Source: Elysia chlorotica (taxonomy: Eukaryota > Mollusca > Gastropoda > Plakobranchidae). Taken from it: a DNA stretch of 64,000 bases. The DNA lies in NCBI GenBank assembly GCA_003991915.1, contig RQTK01000693.1, forward strand, positions 1 to 64,000. The letters run 5' to 3'. Numbering within the stretch: the first letter of the stretch is position 1; the number at the start of each line of letters is the position of its first letter. The notes beneath the pieces are model-generated. The model was given only the letters and a program-made list of their open reading frames with translations, ran no database searches and was not told the DNA's origin. This document shows positions 1 to 14,300 of the stretch, piece after piece. The translations under genes and the position numbers were made by a program.

Positions 1-857
1 AGAAGAACTCAGATCTATGTTGTAGATGATGATTTATTTTGGCTAGAACAATGATCCACAAGACGATGTGTGAGCAGAGGGAAAGATTGAAAGAACAACG
101 CCAAGGGATGAACAAAGAAAAGAAAGCGGAAGTTGTCAGTTAGATGTTTACTGGGCACAAGTTAAAAGTTTTCTTAGTGTTGATAGCAATGCTTGTATTT
201 TTTATTTACGTTCTTGGTATTTGATAAAATACCATTAAATTATAATATTTTGTTGACAAAATAGTTTAAAAGTAACTTCCGATTTTTTTGAAGGTTCGTT
301 GATCTATAATATTATGACACGAGACATAACTAACGAAGATATCACCCATCGATATACAAAGTCAGCCCAGCTTTATCTTCTTTAATTATGTCACGTGACC
401 CTTGTTGCTAGCCGAAAGGGTCTTGTATAGACGTTTGTCATTGGTTAAAAATGTCCGCTATGTTCAAATCTGACAAACCATTGAACAGTTAAGAAAAAGA
501 CCTTTACAACGATACCAAACTCAATAGCGTAGCTTCAAAAGAGTAGATGTATCTAGACTTTTAAAATGGGTTAATTTTGTTAATTTTGGGTCCAAGATTA
601 GGACTTTTGCAATGGATTACATTTAAAGAACCTTCAAATGAACATTTAAATGCAAAATGTTATGGTTTATAGGTAGTTTATATGTTAAACTTTCATTTTA
701 TGCAAAAACGTTTTTCAGTATTTTCAACCCTTATAATATCGGCATTTTCTCGAGTCGGGCTTTGCCACAAAACGTCTCATTTTGTGGTGACGACTCACAT
801 AATTATATAGCGACTTCTTATCATAAAGAGTATCAGTTGAGAGAACTCTCCTCAAGA
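1..857. other. No recognisable feature (probable pocket-protein intron)
   Basis: Short frames without family resemblance. Because the pocket-protein gene must continue leftward, 1-2383 is likely intronic apart from the LINE piece. Confidence 0.55.
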
Positions 858-1830
858 TTGGATCCACATTTATACCGATGGGTCTGCCTTTAAAGCCGCT
901 GTAAATGCTGGATACGGTGCATTGACATGTTTCCCAGAGGGAAGTTCCATAGAGCTTTATTCTGCCTACGGTGAAGCATGCTCTAACTATGAGGCGGAAC
1001 TTAAAGGCATCCAAGCAGCCCTACTTACATCAAATGAAACTTCAGAGAAATCCATCCCTAGCAACACATAGGGAACTTTTCACAGACACAAAATCGGCCC
1101 TACAATGTTTGGAAGCTACATGAAACTCTTCAGAAACACTTGACATACTTCTAGAAATTAAATGCATTCTCAATAAATATCCCATCCCGTATGTGTGTCA
1201 GTGGATCCCAAGCCATATCAATCTACCAAGAAATGAAAAGGCTGATAGACTAGCCCAAAAAGGGGCTATGCAAGAACAACTACTAGTAAAAAAGAACTTA
1301 CCAAACAGTCAAAAGAATTATCTGTCAAAATTTTGAAGAAGAATGGATGGACCAGTGGCAAGGGGGACAACTGGGAGAATTGTGTACAAGCACCAAACCA
1401 CAGTTAAACTACATGATCCTATATACCTTCTTTATAGGAAAGAACAACGGCTCTTTTTAGCCTGAGAATGCAACACATTCCCCTTAGCAACCATGTGAGC
1501 AGACTCAATCCAGAACACACACCACTGTGTCCATTGTGTAGTCAGAGTTTGGAGACCATGGAACACACACTGTTCCAATGCCCCAGTCTGAGCCGACCAA
1601 GACAGCAGTTTCTTCCTTTGAAACCTGACCTCCACATGGCTTTGTCTTCCACCTCAACGCAGCTGCAGAGAACTGCTACCTTTTTCTTCATGGCCCTAGA
1701 CAAAAGAGCACAAGCTCAGAGACCACTTGACTATACAACAAACACTCGATCAAACACAACAAAGGACAGTGTGGCAATGCAGCCATTGCCGTGTCTCACT
1801 GTGCCCAGAATGTTTTGGACCTTACCATGA
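858..1830 (+). mobile_element. Non-LTR retrotransposon fragment: RNase H and C-terminal Cys/His knuckle, broken
   Basis: Frame from 865 reads HIYTDGSAFKAAVNAGYGAL ... NYEAELKGIQAALL; after a frameshift FTDTKSALQCLEAT, a TGA stop, then WIPSHINLPRNEKADRLAQK. From about 1468 comes CPLCSQSLETMEHTLFQCPS. These are the D-E-D-(H/D) RNase H motifs and the C-terminal knuckle of I-group LINEs. Frameshift and stops make it a pseudogene piece. It lies downstream of the last visible pocket-protein exon, probably in an intron. Confidence 0.85.
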
Positions 1831-2383
1831 AAAAAAGTCAAGAGGTATACAAAACTGTTTGTTTTATATTCTTAGCGTGTCTGTGGTGTTTTCCATTTGG
1901 TTCCTACACACCTGCATTGAATTTACTTGTCCAAACTCATTCATAGAAAAAATTAAAAATTTTACATGACACAATCAAGGGCAATCATTTTTACTTTCCA
2001 TCTGTCATAAAATCCCAAGGCAACCACACTATTACATGCCCCAACCTCTCTTCTTTTAAAAAATGTAGTGGTTTCAATGTCTTACAGTAAAAGTTTACTC
2101 ATAATTGTTATTTCTATGAAAAAAGGCAAATTTTAACTGCCAATTTGACACCCCTAAAAAATTTTAAGTGAGCAGTCAAGTGGTTAACAAAATACTAAAA
2201 CTATCAGAAGACAAAAAAGTTAATTATCAAACTGTGAATTAGCTGTTTAAACTAAATTAGCAATTTAAACTAATTTTTCTTCTAAGAGGACTAAAACCAT
2301 TGTTTTATAAAATCATCTCCAGCAAAACTTAAATTATTTCAAGCAAATGGCTCTGTCACCACACCACATAATGAACATCTTAC

Positions 2384-5300
2384 TTAAACAAAGCTAAGAG
2401 TGCAGCCGATGGACATGTCTTGCAGCCAGACAACATGTTCTGCAGACGTGAAACACTTTGGGTTGCCGTGGTTACAGGTGTAACACTTGCCTCCTTCTCT
2501 TTTAGGTATCGACGGCCTGTTAGAGGTGTGCTTGGTGTAAGGGTCTTGGTCTATTGAGTGGGGAAAAAAGCAAAAGATAATTTTTTACATATCAACAAGT
2601 TTTGCGAGAAAATTGAACACATTAAACATATTATACAGATACAAGTTTATTCATTTTCAGGAAACACTGAGGGATAACCTTTATACTTTCATCACCTTAT
2701 CTAAAAAAAAAAAAAAAAAAAAAAGGCAACAAGCAAATTTCTTTCCAGTTTCACATCTTTTAAAGTCAATAAACCGGTAAAAGAAGTGAATATGTAATTA
2801 TGTGAATCAACACCATCTTTTCTAGAAGTTTGTACCAGGGATATTGAAAGTTTACTATAAAAGATTTCATGCAATGGTTATTAGCATGGAACACAACATA
2901 TCATTCATTTGAAAGATAATACATGCAGTTAGGGATAACAACCCTGGCTTTGTTTTTGTTTCTTGGCTGATTTCTGAATGTCCACCACCAGCAACTAGGC
3001 TATCTCGTACTATCTTGTTGACTAATTCCAAGACTATATCTGACAAAAAGCTTGATGTAAGCCGCATATTCTAACAAAAGCTTTATATAAGCTGTATCAT
3101 CATCATCAAGTACCATGCCTCATAGCGTTGGTGATCATGTCCCTCCATATCTCTCTTTCTTTGGTTAGTTTCATCATCTCTGTAACCTTTGATATTTGTA
3201 GCCACTCCTTCATCCCAACTGCCATTTTTTCTCTTTGCCTTCCTTGACTGCGTTTCCCATCAATCATTCCTGTCGTCACTAGATGTCCTAGTCCCTCTCT
3301 ACTCATCACGTGGCCAAAGAATGTTGTTTGCCTTTTCTTCACCTTGTTAATTATTGATGGTTTGGCCTGAGCTTCTTCTAAAACTTCTTTGTTTGATTTC
3401 TTTTCTGTCCAAGAGATGCGGAGCATTCGTCTTAAAAACCACATTTCTATTGCTTTCAGTTTCTTTTCTATCTGCTTTGACACCGTCCACACCTCGCAAC
3501 CATACATTAGAATAGGTTCTATGTAGCACTGAAGGACCCTTTTTCTTGTTTGGATGGAGATGCGCTTATTTGTTAAGATGGTTTTCACGTGCTGGAAACT
3601 TGCTTTGACTGCGCTATGCGAGATGATATTTCTATGTTGTTTCTGTCATCGCCTCATATTATTGCCCCTAGATATTTAAAGCGGTCACTTTGAGTTTGGT
3701 TGCTTTGATATAGATGTCACTCGTCGGCGTTATTTGTTCCTTGCTGATAACCATTACCTCTGTCTTTTTACTTTTCAGTTCTAATCCTTTTTTCCTGCTC
3801 TCCTCTTCTACAATGTTTACTAAATTTTGTAGATCATTGTTGTTTTCTGCTATCAATACTGTATCATCGGCATATCTAAGGTTGTTGATATTGTGACCTC
3901 CCACTTTTATTCCAGGATGTCCTTCTAAGTTTTGCATGATTATTTCACTGTAAAGAGAGAAAAGGTCTGGAGAGAGCACACATCCTTGTCTTACACCACG
4001 CTTTATTTGTTGGAAAGTACTGATTTCCCCATCAACTCGCAGCAGAACTGCTGTTTGTTCCCAATATATGTTTTTGATCACCCTTAGATCCTTTCCATCC
4101 ACCTTTATAAGCTGTATATTCTAACAAAAGAATGATATAAGCCGTATATTCTAACAAAAGCTATATATAAGCCGCACATTCTAACAAAAGCTTTATATAA
4201 GCTGTATATTCTAACAAAAACTTTATGTAAGTCGTATATTCTAACAAAAGCTTTATATAAGCTGAATATATTCTGACAAAAAGCTTTATGTAAGCCATAT
4301 ATTCTAACAAAAGCTTTATGTAAGCCGAATATATTCTGACAAAAAGCTTTATGTAAGCCGTATATTCTAAAAAAGCTTTATGAAAGTCGCATATTTTAAC
4401 AGAAGCTTTGTATAAGCCGCATACTCTTACAAAGGCTTTATGTAAGCGGTACATTCTAACAAACATAATTTAACAATGACCCTCAACATAACACTCACGG
4501 GATAGTCAAAGAAGAAAAAAAACTAATTGAAAAAGAAACATTCATGCATTTCTGAAATTGAAAAAGACATAAAATATGTGTGGGAAACAGAGAATTCAAA
4601 GGTAAAAACAAAAATCTTCATTATTAAAGCACCCCTTCCATGTTGTGTGAGTCATACCAAAATTAGCCTCAGAAATAAGGTAACCCAAATAAAAATACAG
4701 ATTCAGATCTAATTCAGAGAAGGTGCCTGTAAAGCATAGATTAGGAGGCCTATGCACATGGAAAATTTACCTCATCAAAGTGTTGTTTTAGAGATCGTTT
4801 GGCCATCTGCTCTGACAAGTCTGATGTATTTTGTCCCCCTGGTGTCCCTATTTCTTCTTGAGCATCATCCCCAAGAAAAATACGCTCATCAAAGTCTCCA
4901 ACACCTAAAACATACTCCTCATAAAGATTGTTGATCATTTTTCTGTGGATTTAAAGAAAGCAGTAAAGGATAAAAACAGCTCTTCAAATGATTTTAAAAA
5001 CTATCAAATGAGATTATCTTTTGATTAGCCAAATGTTTGTGCTTCAGAAATATTTATCAGATATGGTCATGCAAGCGAACAGACCACACATCTGCCACAT
5101 TTTTCTATTTGTTCTAACTTTGTACAAAAGGGTAGAAATGCTACCTATTCAAAAATTTTGTGTTTCATTTGGAGGCTGTTGTTTGACCAAAAAAAAGATT
5201 CAGTAAAAAAATACCAAGAACTTCAGTGTCTCAAAGTTTTTCTCTTTGATACATAGTTGTGTAACCAGGAGTTAAGGTCCTCTTGGGGGAAAAAAGGGAT

Positions 5301-8300
5301 ATTGCTATATTTTGCTTCCATACTACTTACACATTCTCCTCAAAGTTTCCCATTTCCAAGACAGCACTGAGATTATCCATTTTGCCTTTGAGAGTCTGGG
5401 AGAAAGAAAAAAAAAGTAATTGACTTCAGAATTAAAATACAGTTAACCCACGCTGCGCTTTGAAGGCCGTCCAACGGCCAGAAGGACAGTCTGGGTCTGG
5501 CAAGTTGCTAGTTCACAAAACTATAGATATCTATTGCGCTGAGAAGGATGATTTCACTATCTTATTTGTTGCTGACCATCAACATTTTTTTTTCTGTTAA
5601 CTTACAATGCTCAGATCAAAACAACTGAATAATGTATATAATTTCTAATAATCCATGATAATGCAAGAAATTTCAGTAAAAATATGATATCATGCGAATT
5701 TAATACGCTGTGCAATATTAAATTTTTAGTTGATCTCATACGTGACCACTAAATGTATCTTTATTTCAATATGTGCATTTCTTTTATTTTGTTTATGTTA
5801 TTCTTCATAAAATGAATTATGATGGCACAATATTTCTTTGTTAAATTTGACACAAAATGGGGGTTTTGAAAAAATCAGAAATAAATTTATAGCTTTTTTA
5901 ACAATAAAAACATAATTCAAACAGATTCTTTTTCACACTCCCAAGAGCTTGAAATTGGCATAAATCTTGTTCCAATTCGTTTAGTTTGAAATTTTCACCA
6001 AACTGCTTACTTAATGGGTAAAAATGATATACCCAGTATTCAAGTAAATTTTTTAGCCATCATTCCTAGTTATTGTAGCAAGGCAAGTAAGCCTTCGCTG
6101 TTTTCATTTATATTGAAAAGGTAGGTCTAATGTTAATACTGCTGGATAGTGGCGCAATGCTTGGCACTGTTGCAGGACATCCTAACTAGTGTTTCAATCT
6201 GTAAAATATTTGTGACATGGGCAGTAAATAATGTGCTGCTGGGGAAGCGCAGTGGGTATGGTTCTTTATGCAGTTCGAGACAAAACAAAAGTACAGCCGT
6301 GTAGGATATAAACCATGCAGTGAATAATTATTACTGTGCCTTTGTTCATTAAGTTTGGCATAAAGACTTTAATAAACATTTTGCCCACCTTTTTCTCAAA
6401 AAGTTTTTTGATAAAGGGCTTCCACCAGTGCTCTTTGATCGTCTTGGCCTCCACAACAAGCCCATCATGTGTCTCACACAAAAGCTGCATAATGCAAGGA
6501 GCCTCGTCACCCGGACGGAAGTTCACACTCAGGAAGTCCTCTGGCAAACCTGAACAAAAACAACAAAATGATACAATAGAGTTACTCTTACAACGGAATA
6601 AAAATGTAATACAAAAACTTATAATACTATAAAAACAACTGAATCAAAAGCATGTTTATCTCAGCTGCGTTACCATTTTTAGTCAACACAACTGTACTGC
6701 AAATTTCCGGGAAACCCCAGAACTCTGACATCCCTGAAAAAAAGAATAACTTTGAACATTAAACTTCAGGCTCTTCAGATCACAATGCTTACCTTCGAAG
6801 TCTTTCTTAAGCAAATCTTTTCTGCCACCAAGCAGGGCATTGGCAAAAATCCAATCGATGCAGCACAGCAACAGGTGGTAAGAATTTACCAGATCATCGC
6901 TGATGGCAGGGAAATTACCTGGAGGGTTTTAAAGAATGGAGGTTTCTCTCAGTCATGGTTAAGGTAGAAAATGGAAGAATAATCATTAATGTATTAGATG
7001 TGATGCACAATTATGTCTTTACATGAAAGAAAAATGGGCATTTACAGAGAAAAATTCACATTTAATTTGGAATTATTTAGATTGTCTATGACATTAAATA
7101 AAGAGAGAATAACCCTGCTCACATGGTCTATACAGCAAGTGAATGAGCAGAATTAAGCACTGATCATAAACTCTCCAATTTGGTGATCTGGGTTTAAGGG
7201 ATGTAATTACTTTTTCTTAATCTTCATCTCAATATTCAGACTAATTAAATCACATTTATTTCAAAATCTCATTTAAACACACTTTTTTTTTTTTTTACTT
7301 TTGAATACTTTAAAGCAACAGTTCAAAACCGCAGTTTTTACTTCAAAGTAAGACATGTATAGAGAAAGTTGAAAAATAGAAGTGCTTATTGAAAATACCT
7401 TTCACTTGAATAAATAATGTCCAAGCAAAATTAAAAACTTCTTGTGTTGTGCATGGGGATCTCCTGTAAAGTAGACAATGTTTTGTTTATTTTGAAAGCA
7501 AGTATTTCAATCTAAAAGAACCAATTAAATTGCAATTATCAAGGAAAAAAGGACACAAGACAGAATTTAGACTATGACAGCTAAACGGAAAAAAAATAAG
7601 TTGATCTGACTAAACTACATTAACTTGCAGTCCATAGAAAATCATCTTTCAACAACTCACCTTTTATTGCGCAATAATAATTTACGAACTTAGTCTAAAA
7701 ATAATGGATTTTTTTCAATATAACGCAAGGATAATTATGTTGAAAATGATAAGAGCATTACTGAGCTCTCATTGACTTTGTAATGACTAAGCTATTAGAA
7801 AAGTTTGCAATTCATTACTACCAACAAGATGATTATGATGAAAAAAGACAATTATATAAAACCTGAGCTTTTGTGCCTGCAGGTAATGCAGATAATAATT
7901 TTAATGAAAAAGTTTTCTTTGTATTATCTCTTGACAGAGAAAAGATATTTCAGAAGCTTGAGAAAAAAATGAATGTTTTAATACTGCTACAATTATTAGT
8001 AGGCACATTGAGGGATGCGATTACAAACACTTTAATGGAGGAAAATAGACATCTCATTTATACAAAAAATACTTACCAAAATTAATGCTACAAGTATGTA
8101 GTAGGCATTTCAAAATAAAATATTGAAAGTATTAAGAAAAAAATGGAAAAAGAAATGAATGTTCATAACCATCTTGCTTCACAAATAATATAGAAGGACT
8201 TACTTCTTGCAATTATTTCAAAGATTAAAATGTAATTTTAATATGACTTTTGAATCATAATAATTGTCAAGTTTATGTTGGAAAATTTAAATGTTAAACA

Positions 8301-11300
8301 GATATCTATAAAATTTTCATTTTCCTCCTTTTAACATTGGTTAGTATTAAAAAATACACATTGTATGCAAGATTTGTTGGAACATTAAAAACATCGACTC
8401 CCAGGGCTGCACATGCACAGATAATTTAACACAATAATTATGGCATTCTGCATACATCAGTTTAAAACTTGAATCACAACTATAATCAGATATTTTTATT
8501 TGTATGGATAAATCTGATAAATAAAAATAAAGAGTTGCACTTCAATGAAAAAGTAAGTTGCTAGCTAACCTAAAAACACTAGAGTTTTTTCAAACGAAAT
8601 TAGAATGGCATAATAAGGGCCCGAGCACACCGAGCTTGGCCAAGTGTGGGTCTTCATTCACAGATGACAAAGTAGTTGGTCTTAGTATGCACATCCTGGC
8701 AAACACAGTTGCCAGCCTAAGCATGTGATACCAGGATCAAAGTCGACGGTCAGCGGCCACCGCTATTCACATGTACACGCGAAGCTAGAGTCAGGCTTGA
8801 CCTGTTATCTGGGTCAAAACATGCCCAGTGTTTATTCGCTTGGCTAAATTTTCAAATATTTCACAAACTAAGCTTATTTAATAAATCATCTTTTAGACAT
8901 GGATCTAACCCTCAACAAGATTGCCTGAAAATTTTAAGTTGTGTAAAGAAGTTGGGTAGGGGGTCTGGGAGGACGATGACCCCTGAAGCTGAAGCTGTTT
9001 TTAACATCACATGAGGCAAAACCCCTGTCTGGAGGCACATTTTACTAAAATTACACCAATATATATTATATGACTCCAATGCCTATCTATAGACTTAAAT
9101 AATAAAGAAGATTCATTATGTTCAAATCTAGAAAGATGACTCATTTTAGCAAACAAATAATTTGTGTAAGTACTAACCATGATAATATTCCCTGCATATA
9201 TAATCCCCTGACCACATCGCAATAAGACCAAATGGAAAGCCTGTTTTTTTTTAGTTTTCTGACATTATTGAAGAGGAAATCTCCATTGCAGTCTTTTTCT
9301 TCTAGCCATTGCCAGCGAAACTTATTTCTGATGCCATGTTCAACAGCTGTCAAGTCAGCCTTCCTGTCCACGAACCGGAACTGTTCAGTAGTGGCTATGG
9401 TACTGAAGGAATTTAACAGTCCAGTCAAATATCTAACATGTAGATGTAGATCTAGACCTAGACCGAGAGACTTCTAAATGTGAATATCGATGACGTCCCA
9501 ATTGAAAAATATGAGATAATAATAATAATTATAAATCTAGATCTAAATACAACTCACTGCAGAATCTTCACACACTTCGATTTACACCATTAAGCTGTTG
9601 CCGAGATGAGGAGAAAATTCAAAGCAAGTCCGCCATTAGGCCTATTATTTACTAGCAACGTTCTTGTGTCGAGCGCCTAAGGGTTGCCGGACACCCCAAC
9701 ATACAGAGTACCAAAAAATGTGAAAATATTTGAAAAACATTAGAAAATAAAAAGGCATTGTCAAGATTGAGTATTACATAATTTCACGAATAAGCGAGTA
9801 TATCAGTGTCTGACTCAACTCAAGTTGAACGAGAATTATTCCATGAACCCCTTTCGATCTTGGTCTTGCTTATCACTATCAACAGAACACGAAAACTGCT
9901 AGACTGCAACCCACTGCATCATCATGATTCATTTTCGCATTCGCATTTAAATCAAAGTTCAGACATTCATTGCTGGAAAGTCGGCTTTGATTGCCAGCAC
10001 TTGCATGGTCGAAAGCTGAGTCGGTAGAGGTCGAAAATCGACTTTTTGATACTCGCGCAAAGCACTTAAGCAGAATTCTCCACCCCTCCCCCCATTTTGT
10101 GATTGCCGAAAATTAGGCAAGTGCCTGAAAACATCCAGCTCTGTGACCTTCTTTAATTACCATCTGAGACTGAACATATATATATACTACGGTCTTTATT
10201 TATTGAGGCATTCTATACAAATATGTGTTAAAAGTTATGAATCGACAGCCGGAAATTATGGAGAGGCCTCTACACAGACCAAATTTGGCCTCAGGTTGTC
10301 GACCCGGCATCGGAAGCTGATATCCGTTGGTCGACATCCTGTGTGCCTCGGGAAATGAAGAAAAGCCACTAAAAATAGATAGTTGCATGGTGTCTGTGAC
10401 TGGCTGGGATGGATCAATGAGTTTGTATGTTCACACACTAAAGTATAAGAAGAAAAAATAATTGCCATATTTTTCAATTCATAAGCGCCACAGATAGCTC
10501 ATTAAGTAGTGCTGTGGACTGCTAAACAAATCCAAGGTTTGAATCTTAGTAGATGCCCCTCTTTCAGAGGACATAGCAAAAGTTGTTATAATTTGTTTTG
10601 TAACAAACTTTTACCCAAAAGTATTCCCAAAACTTTTTAATAAAAAGATTGACCAATCTGTAAATCACTTTCATAAATCGAGGATGATGAATGGCAACAC
10701 CAAAAGAAAATAGCTCCCTAATGCAAAGTTAGTAGTTTTATGACACATTTAGAACTGCCTTTTTATCTTTTCTACAAATAATAAAATTAGGATTAGATTA
10801 GCAGACATTATGTGGTTACTCAAGATGGAAAAGAGAGGCATGCAAGAGGAACGAAATTAAAAAGAAAAATGGTCAAAATAATGTAACCAGTGTGAGACAG
10901 TGTAACTAATTGACATGAGAATCTGCACTGAGTACTACACCAAAAGCATTCCATTTTGTACCCCTCTATCAGCTGCCATCCGTTCTTAGTCCACTTTTTT
11001 CTTTTCTCTGTTCTGATATTTTGGCAAAATAAAAAAAAGGCAAAGAAAGATAAAAGAAACTATGTAAGAAAAAAAGGCACTTAATTACAGATCTATATCT
11101 TATTTTTACAATTATTATAAAGACCACCAGAAACAATAGATCCATTGCATGATATGGTTAAACAATCTCCATTTGGAGAATATAACAAGAAAGATAATCT
11201 TTTCTGCCTCTTCCAAGATGAAAGCTGATGGATTCAAATGGTTAGCAGAGAAGGAGTTAAGTTTGTGATGCTACATTGTGGAAATACAAGATAAAATAAG

Positions 11301-14300
11301 ATAAACTTTTATTCATCCACTAGGGAAATTTTGGAAATATATATATATGTATTTGTAAATCATGCGGTGAGTATAAATAGATGTTTGGAGCAGGAGGCAA
11401 GGCCATTTTATTACAAGGGAAGAGAGGAGACAGAAAAGTTTGCAATATGGAAGTTGGAAAATCATAGCCTTTACATGTTAGAGATGAAGAGATAATCTAA
11501 AAAGAATTCTAATGTTTGCAAGCGTGCCCTCTTTACCACCAAATGCTCACCTTTGTTTCCTTCCCCTTGCTTGCCTTGGCATTTCATGGGATTGAGCAGG
11601 ATCAACAAAGATGTCTAGGAAGATGGGTTCAAATTTCTTAAAAATCACAGTTGAAACTGCAAAGTTCCTCTCAAGCTTGTCAATCTTGTCCCTAAAAGAC
11701 TTAGGGAGGCTTGCCATATCCGACCATTTCCGCATCTTGCTGAAGAACTGAATGAGGCTGTGGACACAACTGAATTTCAGATTTACGAATGAATTACAAA
11801 GACACTTTTATCCTCTTATTAATCCTGCCCGTCAATCTGTTGCGAGAAGAAACATTGAATTCTAAAGTGTGCCTGCATTAAACTGCATTACTGGTACTGG
11901 TAGCACCAACATTTTTATTCCACAGAGCTTAGCTGTGACATCCAGACTCATCAACACAAGGATAAAAAAAAGGGTAATGCTACTAGAAATGATACACCCA
12001 GAATATCTCAATGTCTGCAACGCACAACAGAAGAATCAGAATACATTATTTCTTTTTTTTTTTTACTGAAAAGAAAAGATATAGCAGAATAAATATCAAT
12101 TGCCTTTAAATAAAGCTGAACCCTTTCCTTAGCCACCTAAAATTTATATTCAATAAAAAAAATAATTCAAATAGGAGATTTGCAATGCAGATAGTTTTAA
12201 GTTAAAATCTCATATTCATAATGTAGCATCTAGAATTTATAAATATATCTAAATGACTTTGTAAGGCAAACTATAAAAAAAACAAATGAAATATTCTTTC
12301 AAATAAAAAAAAAATTGCTTTACATTAAATTTAAAGCACAGTCGTTTACCTCAATTTTGAAGATCTGAGGAGCCTCGTGAGAGAAACACAGTTGCCTTCC
12401 ATAGTGCCACTACCTACAGTTGGGGTATACATGCGCCTACAGGCCTCGTACAGTGCACATGCCAACCAATGAATCTGGTCACCCTAAGAAAGAAATGTTC
12501 ACAATAGAAACTAAAAAAATGTCAAACTTTAAAATTGTAATGCACAAAATGCAACATCACAATCACAATATATCAAAGTTTGCAAGTCTTTTGGGGAGCA
12601 TAGTAGTCTAATTGTATAATTTTTATAAACCATGCTCTTTTAAAGTGGCAAGGCAATTCAGTGCCAATGCATCTCCGTTGAGGTTTCTAATCCCTAAAAG
12701 TGCTATTTAAGATCATTTTCACAACGAGCCTACTCCTAACCACTTTGGAAAATTACCTACTAATTCTAAATATGGTTTATTTAATAATTTATTATAAGCA
12801 TAGTGGATTCTTAACATCCTTCTTCCCATTAATAAAAGTATACACATTAAAGATTGTTTCGTTTTTCTCATAAGAACACAAACCTAAGACACATACCCAT
12901 TCAGAAGTCTTACAAATCACCTTCTGTAACAAAGGTGGTGGCCATTGAATGCATAGCCAAAAGATAATCCTGCTTATTTGAGAGGTACTGTAATAAATAA
13001 AAATATAGGCGGCTTGACTCCTGGAGATGGAGTTAAGGAGGGTGTAGATTTTATTCGAACAGGGGTACCAGTAGACAAAACTGTTTATTGGTATCCAGGT
13101 ACTGGTGCATATCTGTTAATTGCTACACAGGTACCAGTACATATATTGTTTATTCGTACAAGGGTACCAGTAGACAAAACTGTTTAAATTGGTACATGGA
13201 TACCAGTATATCTGTTTATTCGTACACGGGTACCAGTAGATAGGCCCTAACTGTTCATTCGTAAACGGGTATGAGTAGACAAAACTGTTTATTCATGTAT
13301 TCACAGGTACAGTACAACATGATTATAGCGGGACTTTTGGTTCCAGAGGAAAAATCCTGTAAGCAATCTCCCACTATGACTATAGTCATGCCAAGCTCAC
13401 TCTACCAACAAATCCTATTTTTTAACTATGTTAACTCCCTTGTTTAACAATAACATTAACAGCATTCCGTCTTCAGTTCATTTTTTTTTCTTGATCTTCT
13501 TTTCTCTGTGCATGGTTAGTAAGAGACAATCTATGCAGAGCAGTATCATTCTTCACCATTTCACAATCAGGCACTAGCACTAGACAACACAGCACTTGTT
13601 GACGCGTTAGGGTCAAACTGTACCATTTTTCCCTCAGAAATGGGAGTGGTCAAAGTGGAAGGAGTCTTGTAATGTGTTACCAATAATATAAGTTAACTAT
13701 CATCTAGGTTACCACATCACCGGAAAATCATAGGTTTTACATAAACACGCCATAAGAGGAAAAAAGAAGGCTAGCGCCAATGTCTTGAAATGGTTAATGC
13801 CCCATCCCCCCTATATAATATATTTATCTCATCAGTTCCACATCATTCACCAGAACTAGAAGGCTGACCAATGCCATAGCTGCATCGTTGGCCATGCATA
13901 TATATTCTAATTTTGTTTTAAGTATGGATTTTGGTACTATCGCAATATATTGGACCCGGGTTTGTTTACACTCAACCGGAAGGTAAGATTTTTTTAGTAT
14001 GCCAGATTGTTTTTTTCTGAGCCAAAATCTTTTTTTTTTGAACTCCTTATTTTTTAAAGGCCAAAATTTTGCAAATTATTTTCAACTTTTTCGTGATTTT
14101 TTTTTACAATTCTACATGGTATAATGAAAGTTTTTGGCGCGCTCATTTCTTCCACGCTCATTTCTTCCATTTTCTTCCATGCCATGGCGCTGCAGCTTCT
14201 CTATGCATATGCAAAAAGTGAAATAGATGCTATTACTTTTTTACAAAATAACAACTTGTTAAGAAGAATTCCTCCGAATTGCCAAACCTGTGGAAGGGTT

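Noticed and set aside
4161..4466. 101-codon minus-strand frame with repeated YIKLL/LLEY
   Set aside because: Direct translation of the 35-bp minisatellite; no other coding evidence.
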